A stretch of DNA of 64,000 nucleotides from Planctomycetota bacterium (GCA_020848735.1 JADLHO010000018.1:1-64000), one strand, 5' to 3'. Shown: positions 11,220 to 20,793, numbered from the stretch's first letter. Numbers and translations: made by a program. The notes: a model not told the origin generated them from the sequence alone.

Positions 11220-14200
11220 ATGAACCGGTCGCTCGTCGCGCTCGCCGTCCTCGTCGCCGCGCTCGCGGCCTGGTTCATCCTCCGCGGCGCCCAGGAACCG
11301 GCGCCCGAGCCCACACCGGCGACGCCGCTCACCGCGGCCGCAGGTCCGCGCGAGACCGGCGAGGCGCGCCGCGCCGAACTCGAGCGCGAGGCGGTCCCCG
11401 CGCCGGACCCGGCCCGCGCGACGGTCCCGCAGCCGATGCCGATGCGGGCGACGGACGGCCCCTGGACCCTCGTGGGCCGCGTCCAGCCGCACGCGGCCGC
11501 CTCCCTCACGCGCGCGAGGTTGCGGGTGTATCCGGGCCGCGCGAACGATCGACGGGCGAGCTTCTCGCGGCTGATGGACATGAGCGTGCCGGGCCGTGAA
11601 CCCTCCACCCGCGACCTGAGCCTCGCCCTGGAGAGCGAGCCGCTCGCGAGCGCGGAACTCGCGGGTGACGGGACCTTCACCGTCGAGGGGCTCACGATCC
11701 GCGACGTCCGGCTCGCGCTCGACGACGATCACTACGCCCTCGACCAGGTGCTACCCGTGCACGTCGCCGCCGATGCCACGCGGCACGACGCGGGCACGCT
11801 CGCCGCCTATTGCGGAGCGCTCGTCGTCGGCCGCGTCACGGGCCTCACCGTCTTCACCGACTGTCGGATCGAGCTCGCCTCCGATCCCGACCCGATGGAG
11901 GTCATGCGCGACCCGAAGGGTTTCATGGCCCGGGTGATGCGCGGCGGCGGGCAGAGCGTCGAGCTCGATGGCGAAGGGCGCTTCCGCATCCGCGCCGTGC
12001 CACCCGCCGGGCGCACCACGCTGGCGCTGCGCGCCCCCGAGCACGTCGCGAACGAACAGATCCTCGCGCTCGGCCCGGGCGAGACCCATGAACTCGTCTT
12101 CGTCGCCCGACGCGGCGCGCAGCTCACCGTGCACGTCGTCGACGAGTCCGGTGCCGGGCTCGCGGACGTGCGCGTCGAGGTGGCACCGAAGGACGTGAAG
12201 GGTGACTTCGCGCGGGCCCGTCTCGACCACGACGGCACGACCGACCGGGATGGCCACGCCGTCATCCGCGGCCTGCGCGACGGCACCTGGACGATCTCCG
12301 CGGATCCGGTCGGCTTCCTCTTCGCCACCGCGCCGATCACGATCGCCGGCGAAGAGCCGCTCGAGGCGACGCTGCGCCTGCTCCGCGGTGCGAGCGTCCG
12401 CGGGCGCGTGATCGACCGCGAGGGTCAGCCGGTGCCGGACGCGCGTCTCGCCCTGTTCCCCGACTTCGAGGTGCCGGTCATGGGACGCGTGAGTGAGATG
12501 ACGGGGCGCGCGACCATCGCGCGCATCGCCGAACGATCGCCCCTGCGCAGCGCGGCCGACGGCAGTTTCTCGATCAGCGGGCTGAATCCCGAGGGCGAGG
12601 CGGCGGTGGCCGTCTGGCACGCCGCGTTCGTGGGCACCGTCTCCGAGACCGTTCGCGCGGATGCCGCGCCCCTCGAGATCGTGCTCGACCGGCCGGGCAT
12701 CATCCGGGGCCGCGCGGTCGCCGCGCAGGACCGGCAACCCCTGGCCGAGTGCGAGGTCCGCACCGTCGAGTCGATGGCGATGGTCATGGAGCGACCGACC
12801 GCCATCGCGCACGTGGGCGCCGCCGACGAGGGGCGCTTCGAGCTCGCGGGGCTGCCACCCGGGCGCACGACCCTCCGCCTCGAAGCCGAGGGCCTCTCAC
12901 GCCTCGAGCGCACCGTCGATGTGCCGGCCGGCGCGGTGGTCGAACTCGGCGACCTCGAACTGAACGCCGCCGCGACCGTCCGGGGGCGCGTCGTCGATCA
13001 CGCGGGAATCGGCATCGCGCGCGCCGAGGTCGGCCAGAGCCGTCGTGGCTTCGCCGACAACCCGATGCTCGCCGCGATGACCGACGACACGCGCGTGATG
13101 TCGGCCGCGGATGGCAGCTTCGAGATCACGGGCCTGCCTCCCGGGCGGATCGAGCTCAAGGCGAACCACCGCGATCACGCGAGTGCGCGCAGCAAGCGCC
13201 TCGAGCTGAGCGCGGGCCAGGTGCTCGAGGGCGTCGAGATCCAGATGAGCGAGGGCGGGGTGTTGACGGGCCGCGTCCGGTTGAACCCGGGTCAGGACCC
13301 GAAGGGCTGGCAGATCATCGCCAACCTCGAGATGCAGGCGGCGACGTACGCGACGGAGCTGGATGCCGACGCCCGTTTCCGGATCGAGCACGTCGATGCG
13401 GGGCGCTACGACGTGCAGGCCATGGAGATCGCGGCGATCGAGTCGTCGCAGTCCGACTCGCGCGACGAGCTCCGCAGCGGCAAGTCCCTCGACATCGGCA
13501 AGCTGATGCGGGAGATGCAGGATCACGTCGTGACGGCACGCGCCCAGGTGCGCGATGGCGAGACGACCGAGGTCGACCTCGATGCCACCGATCTCGACAC
13601 GGGCGAAGGCGAACTGGTCCTCGCGATCGACGTGGGCGGTGAAGCGCTCGCCGAGGGCATGGTCGAGTTGACGCAGCAGGACGACGTGCGCGGCGAGGGC
13701 GTGAAGATCGGCTTCGTGAACGGCGGCGAGGTCGGTTTCCGCGGCCTGCGCTCGGGGCTCGTGCGGCTGCAGCTGCGTTCCGGCATCGCCTTCGACCCGG
13801 TCGGGGACCCGACGAGCTTCGAGATCGACACGTCGAAGGGCCCGCTGCGGCGGACCTGGAGCCTGCCCGGCGGCCGCATCGCCGGTCGCGTCGTCGACGA
13901 CGCGCAGGGTGAGCCGCTCGCCGGCGCGGTCGTGCGCCTCGTGTCCGCCGACGCAGGCAAGGAGGGCCGTGGCCGCGACGCCGGCTTCGCCCTCACGCAG
14001 AAGGACGGGAGCTTCGCATTCCGCGGCCTCGGCGAGGGCACGTTCACCGTCTTCGCCGACGACCTGCTCCTGCGCGCCGGGCGCGAGCAGATGACCGGCC
14101 GCATCGACGGGATCCGGCTCGCCGGCGGTGAGTCCCGCACCGGGCTCGAGCTGCGGGCACGCCGCGGCTCGGGGATCCGCATCGAGGTCGTCGACGAGTC

Positions 14201-14684
14201 CGGTCGCCCGGTCGCGCACGCCCGCGTGCTCGCCGTCGGCAAGGACGGCGAGCCGATCGGCACGCTGCCGTTCGCGATCACCGACGACGACGGCAGCGCG
14301 GAGCTCGCGAGCCTCCCCGCGGGACCGGCGCGGGTCGTCGCGTGGGTCCGCGAACTCGCGCCCGGCGCATCCGAGCTCCAGACCCTCGCGGAGGACGCGC
14401 GCGCGGAGTTCCGCGTCGTGCTGTCCCAGGGCACCGCGACCTCGGTGCAGATCCTCGATGCCGAGGGCAAACCGCTGCAGGGTGCCGCGGTGAGCGTCCG
14501 CTTCGCCGCCGGGCCCTGGCTGCCGGCGCAGCTCTTCGGGCGCGCCGTCGATGCGGCGGGTCGCCTCGAACTCGGGCCCATGCCCCGCGGCAGGGTCGAG
14601 TTCAGCGTGACGCACCCGCGGGCGCGATTCACCGCGCAGCGCGAGGTCTCGGGCTCACGCGCGGCCTTCGTGCTGCAACCCTGA
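11220..14684 (+). CDS. Large carboxypeptidase-regulatory-like repeat protein, membrane anchored
   Basis: A 1154-residue protein with one N-terminal hydrophobic segment (residues 5-21, ALAVLVAALAAWFIL) followed by a Pro/Ala linker and many tandem beta-sandwich repeats of the carboxypeptidase regulatory-like (CPR) type. Repeat signatures recur: VRGRVIDREGQPVPDARLAL, IRGRAVAAQDRQPLAECEV, VRGRVVDHAGIGIARAEV, IAGRVVDDAQGEPLAGAVV, each followed by 'DGSFSISGL' or 'DGSFAFRGLGEGTF'. This family forms extracytoplasmic scaffolds or adhesion modules; no catalytic domain is seen. ATG 11220 places the anchor at the N-terminus; the frame is open further upstream. It lies 99 bp after the deoxyhypusine-synthase-like gene. 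Two other CPR proteins occur at 25126-27774 and 52626-54959. Confidence 0.88.
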   Translation: MNRSLVALAVLVAALAAWFILRGAQEPAPEPTPATPLTAAAGPRETGEARRAELEREAVPAPDPARATVPQPMPMRATDGPWTLVGRVQPHAAASLTRARLRVYPGRANDRRASFSRLMDMSVPGREPSTRDLSLALESEPLASAELAGDGTFTVEGLTIRDVRLALDDDHYALDQVLPVHVAADATRHDAGTLAAYCGALVVGRVTGLTVFTDCRIELASDPDPMEVMRDPKGFMARVMRGGGQSVELDGEGRFRIRAVPPAGRTTLALRAPEHVANEQILALGPGETHELVFVARRGAQLTVHVVDESGAGLADVRVEVAPKDVKGDFARARLDHDGTTDRDGHAVIRGLRDGTWTISADPVGFLFATAPITIAGEEPLEATLRLLRGASVRGRVIDREGQPVPDARLALFPDFEVPVMGRVSEMTGRATIARIAERSPLRSAADGSFSISGLNPEGEAAVAVWHAAFVGTVSETVRADAAPLEIVLDRPGIIRGRAVAAQDRQPLAECEVRTVESMAMVMERPTAIAHVGAADEGRFELAGLPPGRTTLRLEAEGLSRLERTVDVPAGAVVELGDLELNAAATVRGRVVDHAGIGIARAEVGQSRRGFADNPMLAAMTDDTRVMSAADGSFEITGLPPGRIELKANHRDHASARSKRLELSAGQVLEGVEIQMSEGGVLTGRVRLNPGQDPKGWQIIANLEMQAATYATELDADARFRIEHVDAGRYDVQAMEIAAIESSQSDSRDELRSGKSLDIGKLMREMQDHVVTARAQVRDGETTEVDLDATDLDTGEGELVLAIDVGGEALAEGMVELTQQDDVRGEGVKIGFVNGGEVGFRGLRSGLVRLQLRSGIAFDPVGDPTSFEIDTSKGPLRRTWSLPGGRIAGRVVDDAQGEPLAGAVVRLVSADAGKEGRGRDAGFALTQKDGSFAFRGLGEGTFTVFADDLLLRAGREQMTGRIDGIRLAGGESRTGLELRARRGSGIRIEVVDESGRPVAHARVLAVGKDGEPIGTLPFAITDDDGSAELASLPAGPARVVAWVRELAPGASELQTLAEDARAEFRVVLSQGTATSVQILDAEGKPLQGAAVSVRFAAGPWLPAQLFGRAVDAAGRLELGPMPRGRVEFSVTHPRARFTAQREVSGSRAAFVLQP

Positions 14685-14810
14685 TCGCGCGGAGAGTCCG
14701 GCGCGAGCGCGGCGCTGGGGCCGGCGTCCCGCGACGGTACGCCGACGACGACCTCGTCCTGGCCGCGCCGCGGAACGGGCAGCAGAATCACGCGCTGAGT
14801 CCGCGTCACC

Positions 14811-15692
14811 GTGAACCCCCTGACCGTCACGAAGTTGATCCTGCTGGGCCGATTGCTGGCAGGCATCGGCCTCATGACGCTGGGCTTCTGGCTCTCGCGC
14901 GGCTTCGGCGCGCTCGTCGGCGTGCCGCTCGCGTTCCTCGGGATGACGAAGGCGATCGCCGAGGTGGGCCGCCTGCTGCGGGTGCACGACCTCGAGCGCA
15001 GCTTCGGCCCGCGCCGGGGCGAGGGTCCACGACGCGCGGGCGAACTCGACGTGAGCTCCGCGGCGGAGGCGATCGCGCGCATCCTCTACGCGATCGCCGA
15101 GATCGACGGACCCGCGAGCGCGGCGGAGCGCGTCGCGGCGATCCGGCTCGTCGTCGAGAACTTCCCCGAGCCGCAGCTCGCCGAGGCGATGAACCGCTGG
15201 GAACTCGGCCGCGTCGACGCTGCGACGTTGCGCGAGCTCCTGCGCGCCGTGCGCCGCGCGCTCGACGACCAGAACCGCATGCGCTTCTTCCGCTGGTGCA
15301 CGCGCGTGGCACTCGCCGACGAGCGCTTCAACGCCGACGAGCACGAGGTCCTGCAGACCGTGGCACGCGAGCTCGGTCTCGCCGCCGAGGTCGCGCGTCA
15401 TCTCTTCCACGACGAGAAGGGCCGCATCCTCGCCGAGCGTGCGTCGGGCGGCGGCGGGCAACGCAGCCAGGGCTCGCCGCACTCCTCACCCGCGCGGCGG
15501 AGCGAGGCGCTCAGCGTGCTCGGACTCGACGACGGCGCGAGCGAGGAGGACATCCGTCGACGCCATCGCGAGCTCGTGAAGGTCCACCACCCCGACGCGA
15601 ATCGCCACCTGGGCGCCGCCGAACTCGCGGCCAGCACCGAGCGCTTCCAGCGGATCCAGAAGGCCTACGAGGTCCTCACGGCAGCGGAGTGA
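14811..15692 (+). CDS. TerB-like and DnaJ domain membrane protein (DjlA-like)
   Basis: A 293-residue product with two closely spaced hydrophobic segments (about residues 8-24 and 30-46). A helical TerB/DjlA-like domain follows (residues about 80-200; IAEIDGPASAAERVAAIRLV, CTRVALADERFNADEHEVLQ), then a Gly/Ser-rich linker, then a C-terminal J domain (about 230-293) with the diagnostic HPD in KVHHPDANRHL. The order TM-TerB-linker-J domain is that of DjlA, a membrane-bound DnaK co-chaperone, so it probably recruits DnaK to the membrane. The start is the GTG at 14811; there is no better upstream start. It converges on the gene at 15704 with an 11-bp gap. Confidence 0.87.
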   Translation: MNPLTVTKLILLGRLLAGIGLMTLGFWLSRGFGALVGVPLAFLGMTKAIAEVGRLLRVHDLERSFGPRRGEGPRRAGELDVSSAAEAIARILYAIAEIDGPASAAERVAAIRLVVENFPEPQLAEAMNRWELGRVDAATLRELLRAVRRALDDQNRMRFFRWCTRVALADERFNADEHEVLQTVARELGLAAEVARHLFHDEKGRILAERASGGGGQRSQGSPHSSPARRSEALSVLGLDDGASEEDIRRRHRELVKVHHPDANRHLGAAELAASTERFQRIQKAYEVLTAAE

Positions 15693-15703
15693 GCGCACGA
15701 AGC

Positions 15704-16129
15704 TCAGCCGTAGATGATCCCCGGCTCGATCGCGGCGACGGCCTCGTCCTCGTCCTCCAGGCGCTCCTTCTGCGGCGCCGGCTCCGGCTTCTTCTCCGGG
15801 CGTGGCCAGACGTGGAAGCCACCGCGCTTGCCGCGGTTCTCCCACACGCCCCAGATGCCGTTGATCTCGCGGTAGCCGCGATAGCCGACGCTGTAGGCGC
15901 CGAAGTAGGCCTTCTCCCACGCGACCTCGCGCGACTCGATGTCGTAGGTGCCCGTGATCTTGAAGCGGCCGACGGTGTCGATGCCCTCGCCCTCGACGCA
16001 GCCCTTCCGGAACTGCAGGCCGAGGTCCTGGCGGAAGCGGCATCCACCTTCGAGCCAATAGCCGGTCCAAGGGCCCGACGGGAAGTCGGGGTCGTCCTCG
16101 CACTCGGGTCGATCGGCCGGTTCGGGCAT
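15704..16129 (-). CDS. Hypothetical protein, 141 residues
   Basis: A short soluble protein starting at ATG 16129 (MPEPADRPECEDD). The first 110 residues are rich in Gly, Trp, Tyr and Phe and predicted mostly beta: GPWTGYWLEGG, GEGIDTVGRFKITGTYD, YFGAYSVGYRGYREINGIWGVW, GGFHVWP. The regularly spaced aromatic-glycine strands look like an eight- or ten-stranded barrel such as those binding lipids or reporting cell-envelope state, but no family was identified. The C-terminus is acidic and low complexity. The longer open frame upstream of ATG 16129 is antisense to OsmC and the MATE gene and was not used. It is divergent from OsmC across 66 bp. Function unknown. Confidence 0.65.
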   Translation of the reverse strand: MPEPADRPECEDDPDFPSGPWTGYWLEGGCRFRQDLGLQFRKGCVEGEGIDTVGRFKITGTYDIESREVAWEKAYFGAYSVGYRGYREINGIWGVWENRGKRGGFHVWPRPEKKPEPAPQKERLEDEDEAVAAIEPGIIYG

Positions 16130-16195
16130 GCGCAGTGGCCGAGCATTCAAGGGCGTCGAGGCGTTCGGGACAACGCCGCCCGCTATGGTGCGTCC

Positions 16196-16612
16196 ATGAT
16201 CAAGATCAGCGCCCGCTACGAGGGCGACCTGCGCTGTGTCGCAACCCATGAGCCGTCCGGGGCGACGCTGCGGACCGACGCTCCCAAGGACAACGAAGGC
16301 CTCGGCCAGTCCTTCTCGCCGACCGATCTCGTCGCGACCGGACTCGCGAGCTGCATCATGACGATCCTCGGGATCATCGGTCGGCGCGACGGCATCGACC
16401 TCCGCGGCATGACCGCGGTCGTCGAGAAGCACATGGTCGCCGACCCGCATCGGCGCATCGGCCGCCTGCCGGTGCTCGTGACGATCCCCGGCAAGCTCGA
16501 CGACGCCCAGAAGCGCAAGCTCGAGCGCGCCGCGCACACCTGCCCGGTGCACCAGAGCATCAAGGCGGAGATCGAGTCGCCGATCTCCTTCGTCTACTCC
16601 GACGACTCGTGA
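16196..16612 (+). CDS. OsmC/Ohr family peroxide-detoxifying protein
   Basis: OsmC-family proteins reduce organic hydroperoxides through a redox-active cysteine pair in a dimeric alpha/beta fold. The 138-residue product has both cysteines: Cys53 in GLASCIMTILG and Cys116 in AAHTCPVHQSI. SFSPTDLVATGL precedes the first, as in the family. The length is normal. ATG 16196 is the only sensible start. Its stop overlaps the GTG start of the MATE gene (GTGA), so the two are probably co-translated. Whether it is OsmC (osmotic stress) or Ohr (organic peroxide) type cannot be told from the motifs alone; the long spacing and TCPVHQS favour the OsmC/YhfA branch. Confidence 0.9.
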   Translation: MIKISARYEGDLRCVATHEPSGATLRTDAPKDNEGLGQSFSPTDLVATGLASCIMTILGIIGRRDGIDLRGMTAVVEKHMVADPHRRIGRLPVLVTIPGKLDDAQKRKLERAAHTCPVHQSIKAEIESPISFVYSDDS

Positions 16613-17964
16613 CGGGGTCGGCCCCGATACCCGGCCCCATGCAGGTTCCTTCCGAACTGCGGAGCCTGCTGCGCCTTGCCGCGCCGATCCTGCTCGTCCA
16701 GCTCGGCCAGTTCGCGATGGCCTTCGTCGACGCCGCGATGGTCGGTCGGGTCTCGCAACAGGCCCTGGCCGGGATCGCGCTCGGGAACATGCTGGTCTGG
16801 GGACTCTTCGTCTTCGGCCAGGGCGTCCTCGCGGTGCTCGACGCGCGGGTGGCTCACGCGCTCGGGCGCGGTGACGGCGCCAGGGCACGCGCGACCATCC
16901 AGCAGGGCCTCGCGCTCGCGAGCTTCGTGTCGCTGCCCCTGATGGGGATCGGGTTCTTCGCGGAGCCCATCTTCCGCGCACTCGATCAGCCGAACGACGT
17001 GCTGCCGCTCGCCGTCGACTACGCGCGCTGGGCGGTGCCGAGCCTGCTCCCCGCACTCCTGTTCGTCGCACTGCGGCAGAGCCTGCAGGCCATGACGACC
17101 GTGCGGCCGATCGTCGTCGCCGTGCTGCTGACGAACCTGCTCAACTTCGCCCTCGATGCGTGGCTGATCTTCGGCGGTCTCGGGCTGCCCCCGCTCGGCG
17201 TGGAGGGTGCGGCGATCGCGACCCTCGTCAGCCGCATCGCGATGACCGTCCTTCTGGCGGCCATCGCCTGGCCGCTCCTCCGCCCCCTGCTGCGACCCTT
17301 CGACTGGCGCATGGCGACGCCACGCACACTGCTGCCACTCGCGCTGGCAGGACTGCCGGTCGGGTGTCAGTACGCGCTCGAGCTCGGCGCCTTCTCCGGC
17401 TCGACGACCTTCCTCGGCTGGATCGGGAGCGAGGCGCAGGCCGCGCACACCGTCGCGCTCAAGCTCGCGACGGCGTCGTTCATGGTCCCGCTCTCGATCT
17501 CGCTCGCGGCAGCGGTGCGGGTCGGACATGCCCTGGGCCGCGGGGACGCCCCGGCGGCACGACGTGCCGGGCTCGCCGCGATCGTCGCCGGCGCCGTGGT
17601 CATGGCGGGCTTCGGACTGGCCTTCCTGCTGCTCCCGCAGGCGCTGGCGCGGACGATCACCGACGTCGCTGCCGTGGTCACGGCGGCCGCGACCCTGACG
17701 ATGATCGCCGGCGTCTTCCAGGTCTTCGACGGCATCCAGGTCGTCTGCGTCGGCGTGCTGCGCGGGCTCGGCGACACGCGCACGCCGTTCTTCGTCAACG
17801 TCCTCGGGTTCTGGGTGCTCGGCATCCCCGTCGGACTCCTGCTCGCCTTCCCCGCGGGCCTCGGTGCGGCGGGCTTCTGGTGGGGACTCGTGCTGGGTCT
17901 CGCGACCGTCGCGGCGATCCTCGGGCTGCGCGTGCGGCGCCTCTTCGCGGCGCATCGCACCTGA
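16609..17964 (+). CDS. MATE family multidrug efflux transporter (NorM-like)
   Basis: A 451-residue inner-membrane protein with 12 predicted membrane segments in two related halves, the length and layout of MATE transporters that export cationic drugs in exchange for Na+ or H+. Typical features are the N-terminal RLAAPILLVQLGQFAMAFVDAAMVGR, LAGIALGNMLVW, and the later repeat LPLALAGLPVGCQYALELGAF with AQAAHTVALKLAT. The frame starts at GTG 16609, overlapping the OsmC stop by 4 bp. ATG 16639 (MQVPSELRSLL) is an alternative that removes ten residues of unstructured leader and may be the true start. Substrate unknown. Confidence 0.93.
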   Translation: MTGSAPIPGPMQVPSELRSLLRLAAPILLVQLGQFAMAFVDAAMVGRVSQQALAGIALGNMLVWGLFVFGQGVLAVLDARVAHALGRGDGARARATIQQGLALASFVSLPLMGIGFFAEPIFRALDQPNDVLPLAVDYARWAVPSLLPALLFVALRQSLQAMTTVRPIVVAVLLTNLLNFALDAWLIFGGLGLPPLGVEGAAIATLVSRIAMTVLLAAIAWPLLRPLLRPFDWRMATPRTLLPLALAGLPVGCQYALELGAFSGSTTFLGWIGSEAQAAHTVALKLATASFMVPLSISLAAAVRVGHALGRGDAPAARRAGLAAIVAGAVVMAGFGLAFLLLPQALARTITDVAAVVTAAATLTMIAGVFQVFDGIQVVCVGVLRGLGDTRTPFFVNVLGFWVLGIPVGLLLAFPAGLGAAGFWWGLVLGLATVAAILGLRVRRLFAAHRT

Positions 17965-17994
17965 TCGACCACTCCCGAGGATGCGCGGGTCGCG

Positions 17995-19173
17995 TCAGTG
18001 CCCCGGCAAGCGCTTCTTCGCCGGCATCGGCGCAGGCTCGCGATCCGCGTCGATCTCGTAGCGCAGGAAGCGGCAATCGATGGGGCCGTTGCGCACGACG
18101 AGCTTCCGGCTCGCCGAGAGACGGAGGAAGCGCGTCGTCTCGGGATTGCCCGAGAGCACCCAGGCGGTCAGCCCCGGCCAGCGGCGGAAGAACTCGCCGA
18201 GCGACCGCCAGCTCGCTTCGAGATCGTCGCCTTCGCCGATGCGCTCGCCGTAGGGCGGATTGGTGACGACCATGCGCGGCGCGATCCCGGGCACGTAGGT
18301 CGCGACGTCGCTCTCGACGAGACGGATGGCCCGCTCGACGCCCGCCGCGCGGACGCTGCGCCGTGCGATCCCGATCGCCCCCCCATGCCGATCGGCACCT
18401 TCCAGCGGTGGGATCGCGGCCGCTCCTCGCTGGGCGCGCGCCTTCGCCTCGGCGAGGAGCGACTGCCACGTCGCGGAGTCGAAGTCGCGCCAGCGCTCGA
18501 AGGCGAAGCGACGGTTCAGGCCCGGCGCGCGATCTCCGGCGAGCCAGGCCGCTTCGATCAGGATGGTGGCGGAGCCGCACATGGGATCGCAGAGCGGACT
18601 CCTGCGATCCCAATCGCTCGCGAGCAGCAGGCCCGCGGCGAGCGACTCGTTCAGCGGGCTCTTCACCTGCACGTCGCGGTAGCCGCGCTTGTGGAGCGAC
18701 TCCCCGCCGAGATCGACGTAGAGCGTCGCCGAGTTGCGGGCGAGGTGGAGGAAGACCGGCAACACGGGGTCGGCGGTGTCGACGCTCGGCCGACGTCCGT
18801 CGCGATCGCGGAAGCGGTCGACGATCGCATCCTTCACGAGCTGGGCCGCATAGCGCGAGTGCGTGAGGAAGCTGTCGCGCAGCGCGGCGTCGACGGCCAG
18901 GGTGTCGTCGCAACCGAGGAAGCGCTCCCAGCGCACGGCGCGGACGAGCTGGTAGAGCTGCTCCTCGCTGTGCACCTCGTCGATGGTGATCTCCTCCTGC
19001 ACGCGGATCGCGGAGCGCAGCCAGAGACAGGCCGCCATCGCGATCCGCGTGTCGCCCGCGAAGCGCACACCCCCGCGACCGGGCTCGAAAGCCGTGGCGC
19101 CGAGCGCCGCGAGTTCGGATTGCAGGACCTCTTCGAGTCCGAGCGTGCAGGCGGCGAAGTAGCGACGGCTCAC
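17995..19173 (-). CDS. THUMP-domain rRNA (guanine-N2)-methyltransferase, RlmL N-half type
   Basis: A 392-residue SAM-dependent methyltransferase of the RlmL/UPF0020 type, which modifies guanine N2 in 23S rRNA (G2445 in E. coli). The N-terminal part (about 1-160) carries a ferredoxin-like plus THUMP RNA-binding region (YFAACTLGLEEVLQSELAALG). The methyltransferase part has LCDPMCGSATILIEAAWLA (motif I) and the catalytic NPPY of VVTNPPYGERIG. E. coli RlmL is a fusion with RlmK; here only the RlmL half is present. The start is a GTG at 19173, backed by a strong AAGGGGG ribosome site six bases upstream; the longer frame upstream has no such site. It is divergent from the EamA gene with 64 bp between. 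Confidence 0.92.
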   Translation of the reverse strand: MSRRYFAACTLGLEEVLQSELAALGATAFEPGRGGVRFAGDTRIAMAACLWLRSAIRVQEEITIDEVHSEEQLYQLVRAVRWERFLGCDDTLAVDAALRDSFLTHSRYAAQLVKDAIVDRFRDRDGRRPSVDTADPVLPVFLHLARNSATLYVDLGGESLHKRGYRDVQVKSPLNESLAAGLLLASDWDRRSPLCDPMCGSATILIEAAWLAGDRAPGLNRRFAFERWRDFDSATWQSLLAEAKARAQRGAAAIPPLEGADRHGGAIGIARRSVRAAGVERAIRLVESDVATYVPGIAPRMVVTNPPYGERIGEGDDLEASWRSLGEFFRRWPGLTAWVLSGNPETTRFLRLSASRKLVVRNGPIDCRFLRYEIDADREPAPMPAKKRLPGH

Positions 19174-19237
19174 GCGCCCCCTTGTCGCCGCTGCGACGCG
19201 CGCGTGCAACGTCGAGTCGCTACGCTCCGCCGCCCCG

Positions 19238-20167
19238 ATGCCCGCCCACACCGACCGGGTGCACGTGCCGCCGGCGCAGGACGCCCGCCGCGGCGTGCTC
19301 CTGATGGTGGCCTCGGCCGCCTGGTTCGCGCTCATGGCGGCGATCGCGAAGCGCTGGCTGCCCGACACGCCGCCGCAGGCGGTCGTCCTCTCGCGCGGTC
19401 TGCTGATGTCGACGGTGCTCGTGGTCCTCGCGCGACGACGACGCGTGCCGATCGTCGGCCGCCAGCGCGCGATGCTCGTCGTGCGGGGGCTCCTCGGATA
19501 CGGCGCGCTGTCCTGCTACTTCTGGTCGGTGCAGCAGCTGCCGCTCGGCGATGCGGTGCTCCTGCAGTACGCGCATCCGATCTTCGTCGCCGCGCTCGCA
19601 CCCTGGCTGCTCGCGGAGCGCACGAGCCGCGGGCACTGGCTCGTCGTCTCGATCGCGGTCCTGGGCGTCGGACTCGTCGTGGGACCGAGCGGCGAGCTGC
19701 GCGGCGCGGCGGTGATCGCGCTCTGCGGAGCGATGTGCTCGGGTCTCGCCTACCTGGCGATCCGCAAGCTCTCCGCGACGGAACACCCGCTGACCATCAT
19801 GGTCTGGTTCCCGCTCCTCACGGTGCCGGGATCCCTCGTCGGCGCCTGGCTCGGCGGCGTGGACTCGATCCCGCGCAACGGCGCGGAGGTCACGGCCCAC
19901 GTGGCGGTGGCGCTCACCGCACTCGGTGGGCAGATCACGCTGACCCGCGGCCTCGCGCGGGTCGACGCCGCCCGGGGCACGGCTGCGACGATGACGGGCC
20001 CCGTTTTCGGCGTGCTCTTCGGATTGCTGCTCTTCGGCACGGTGCCCAGTCCGACGAGCCTGATCGGGATGCTCGTCGTGGGCGCGTGTGCGGTGCGCCT
20101 CGCGCAGGGCAAGCAGAGCCCGGCGCCGACGCCCCTGCCCTTGCCCGCTGACGCGCCGCGGGACTGA
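19238..20167 (+). CDS. EamA/DMT family transporter
   Basis: A 309-residue inner-membrane protein with ten predicted membrane helices in two EamA repeats, as in the drug/metabolite transporter superfamily. The first repeat includes WFALMAAIAKRW and YFWSVQQLPLGDAVLLQYAHPIF; the second includes TAATMTGPVFGVLFGLLLFG. This is the RhaT/S-adenosylmethionine-transporter-like branch. The end is a short Pro-rich tail. ATG 19238 gives an 18-residue soluble leader. It is divergent from the rRNA methyltransferase. Substrate cannot be predicted. Confidence 0.9.
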   Translation: MPAHTDRVHVPPAQDARRGVLLMVASAAWFALMAAIAKRWLPDTPPQAVVLSRGLLMSTVLVVLARRRRVPIVGRQRAMLVVRGLLGYGALSCYFWSVQQLPLGDAVLLQYAHPIFVAALAPWLLAERTSRGHWLVVSIAVLGVGLVVGPSGELRGAAVIALCGAMCSGLAYLAIRKLSATEHPLTIMVWFPLLTVPGSLVGAWLGGVDSIPRNGAEVTAHVAVALTALGGQITLTRGLARVDAARGTAATMTGPVFGVLFGLLLFGTVPSPTSLIGMLVVGACAVRLAQGKQSPAPTPLPLPADAPRD

Positions 20168-20250
20168 GGGTCGGCCGCCTGCGGCAATTGCGAAACCGCA
20201 TGGCAGGTCGGGGACGTGTCCGTGTCGTCCAGACCGACCACGACAATCCC

Positions 20251-20793
20251 ATGATCCAGCAGATCTTCGCCATCCTCGCCACGACCCTCTCGCTCTCGCT
20301 GCCGTTCTCGGCAACGGCATTGCCCCATGACGTCGACGTCTGCGAGTGCAAGAACGTCCAGATCGGGCGGAACGACGAGCAGCGCTCCATCACCGTCATC
20401 GGGGTCAACTCGGCCAACCAGCCGACCCTGTATTTCGTCGCGTCGATGCGCGCTGCGATCGAACCCAAGCCCGGCGCCTGCCAGACGCAGGCCTGCACCT
20501 CGCCCAAGGAATGCACCACCACGATCGATGGGTCGGTGACCGTGCACAGCGACGCGCTCCTCGCCGACCTCTACCAGAGCAACGTCCTCATGGTCGACGG
20601 CAACCCCGTCTCGCAGGCCAGCGGTCCAACCGCGGTCTCCGACACGAAGTCGACGGAGTGCGGACTCCTGATGACGGCGCGCATCGAGGCGACGAGTCCC
20701 CCCGCCAAGGAGGGGGTGCCCGGGACGCCGCGGCTCTGGGTCCAGGCGACCTTCCACTGCCAGTCGTGCCTGGGGATCGGCGCTCAGCACTGA
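20251..20793 (+). CDS. Small secreted cysteine-containing protein, function unknown
   Basis: A 180-residue product with a signal peptide (MIQQIFAILATTLSLSLPFS, cleavage near SATALP at about residue 24). The mature part carries eight cysteines (CECKN, CQTQACTSPKEC, TECGLL, FHCQSCLG), enough for several disulphides in the cell envelope, with no recognised motif. ATG 20251 is preferred over the longer frame because it starts the signal peptide. It precedes the gene at 20857 by 63 bp on the same strand. Probably a lineage-specific envelope protein. Confidence 0.7.
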   Translation: MIQQIFAILATTLSLSLPFSATALPHDVDVCECKNVQIGRNDEQRSITVIGVNSANQPTLYFVASMRAAIEPKPGACQTQACTSPKECTTTIDGSVTVHSDALLADLYQSNVLMVDGNPVSQASGPTAVSDTKSTECGLLMTARIEATSPPAKEGVPGTPRLWVQATFHCQSCLGIGAQH

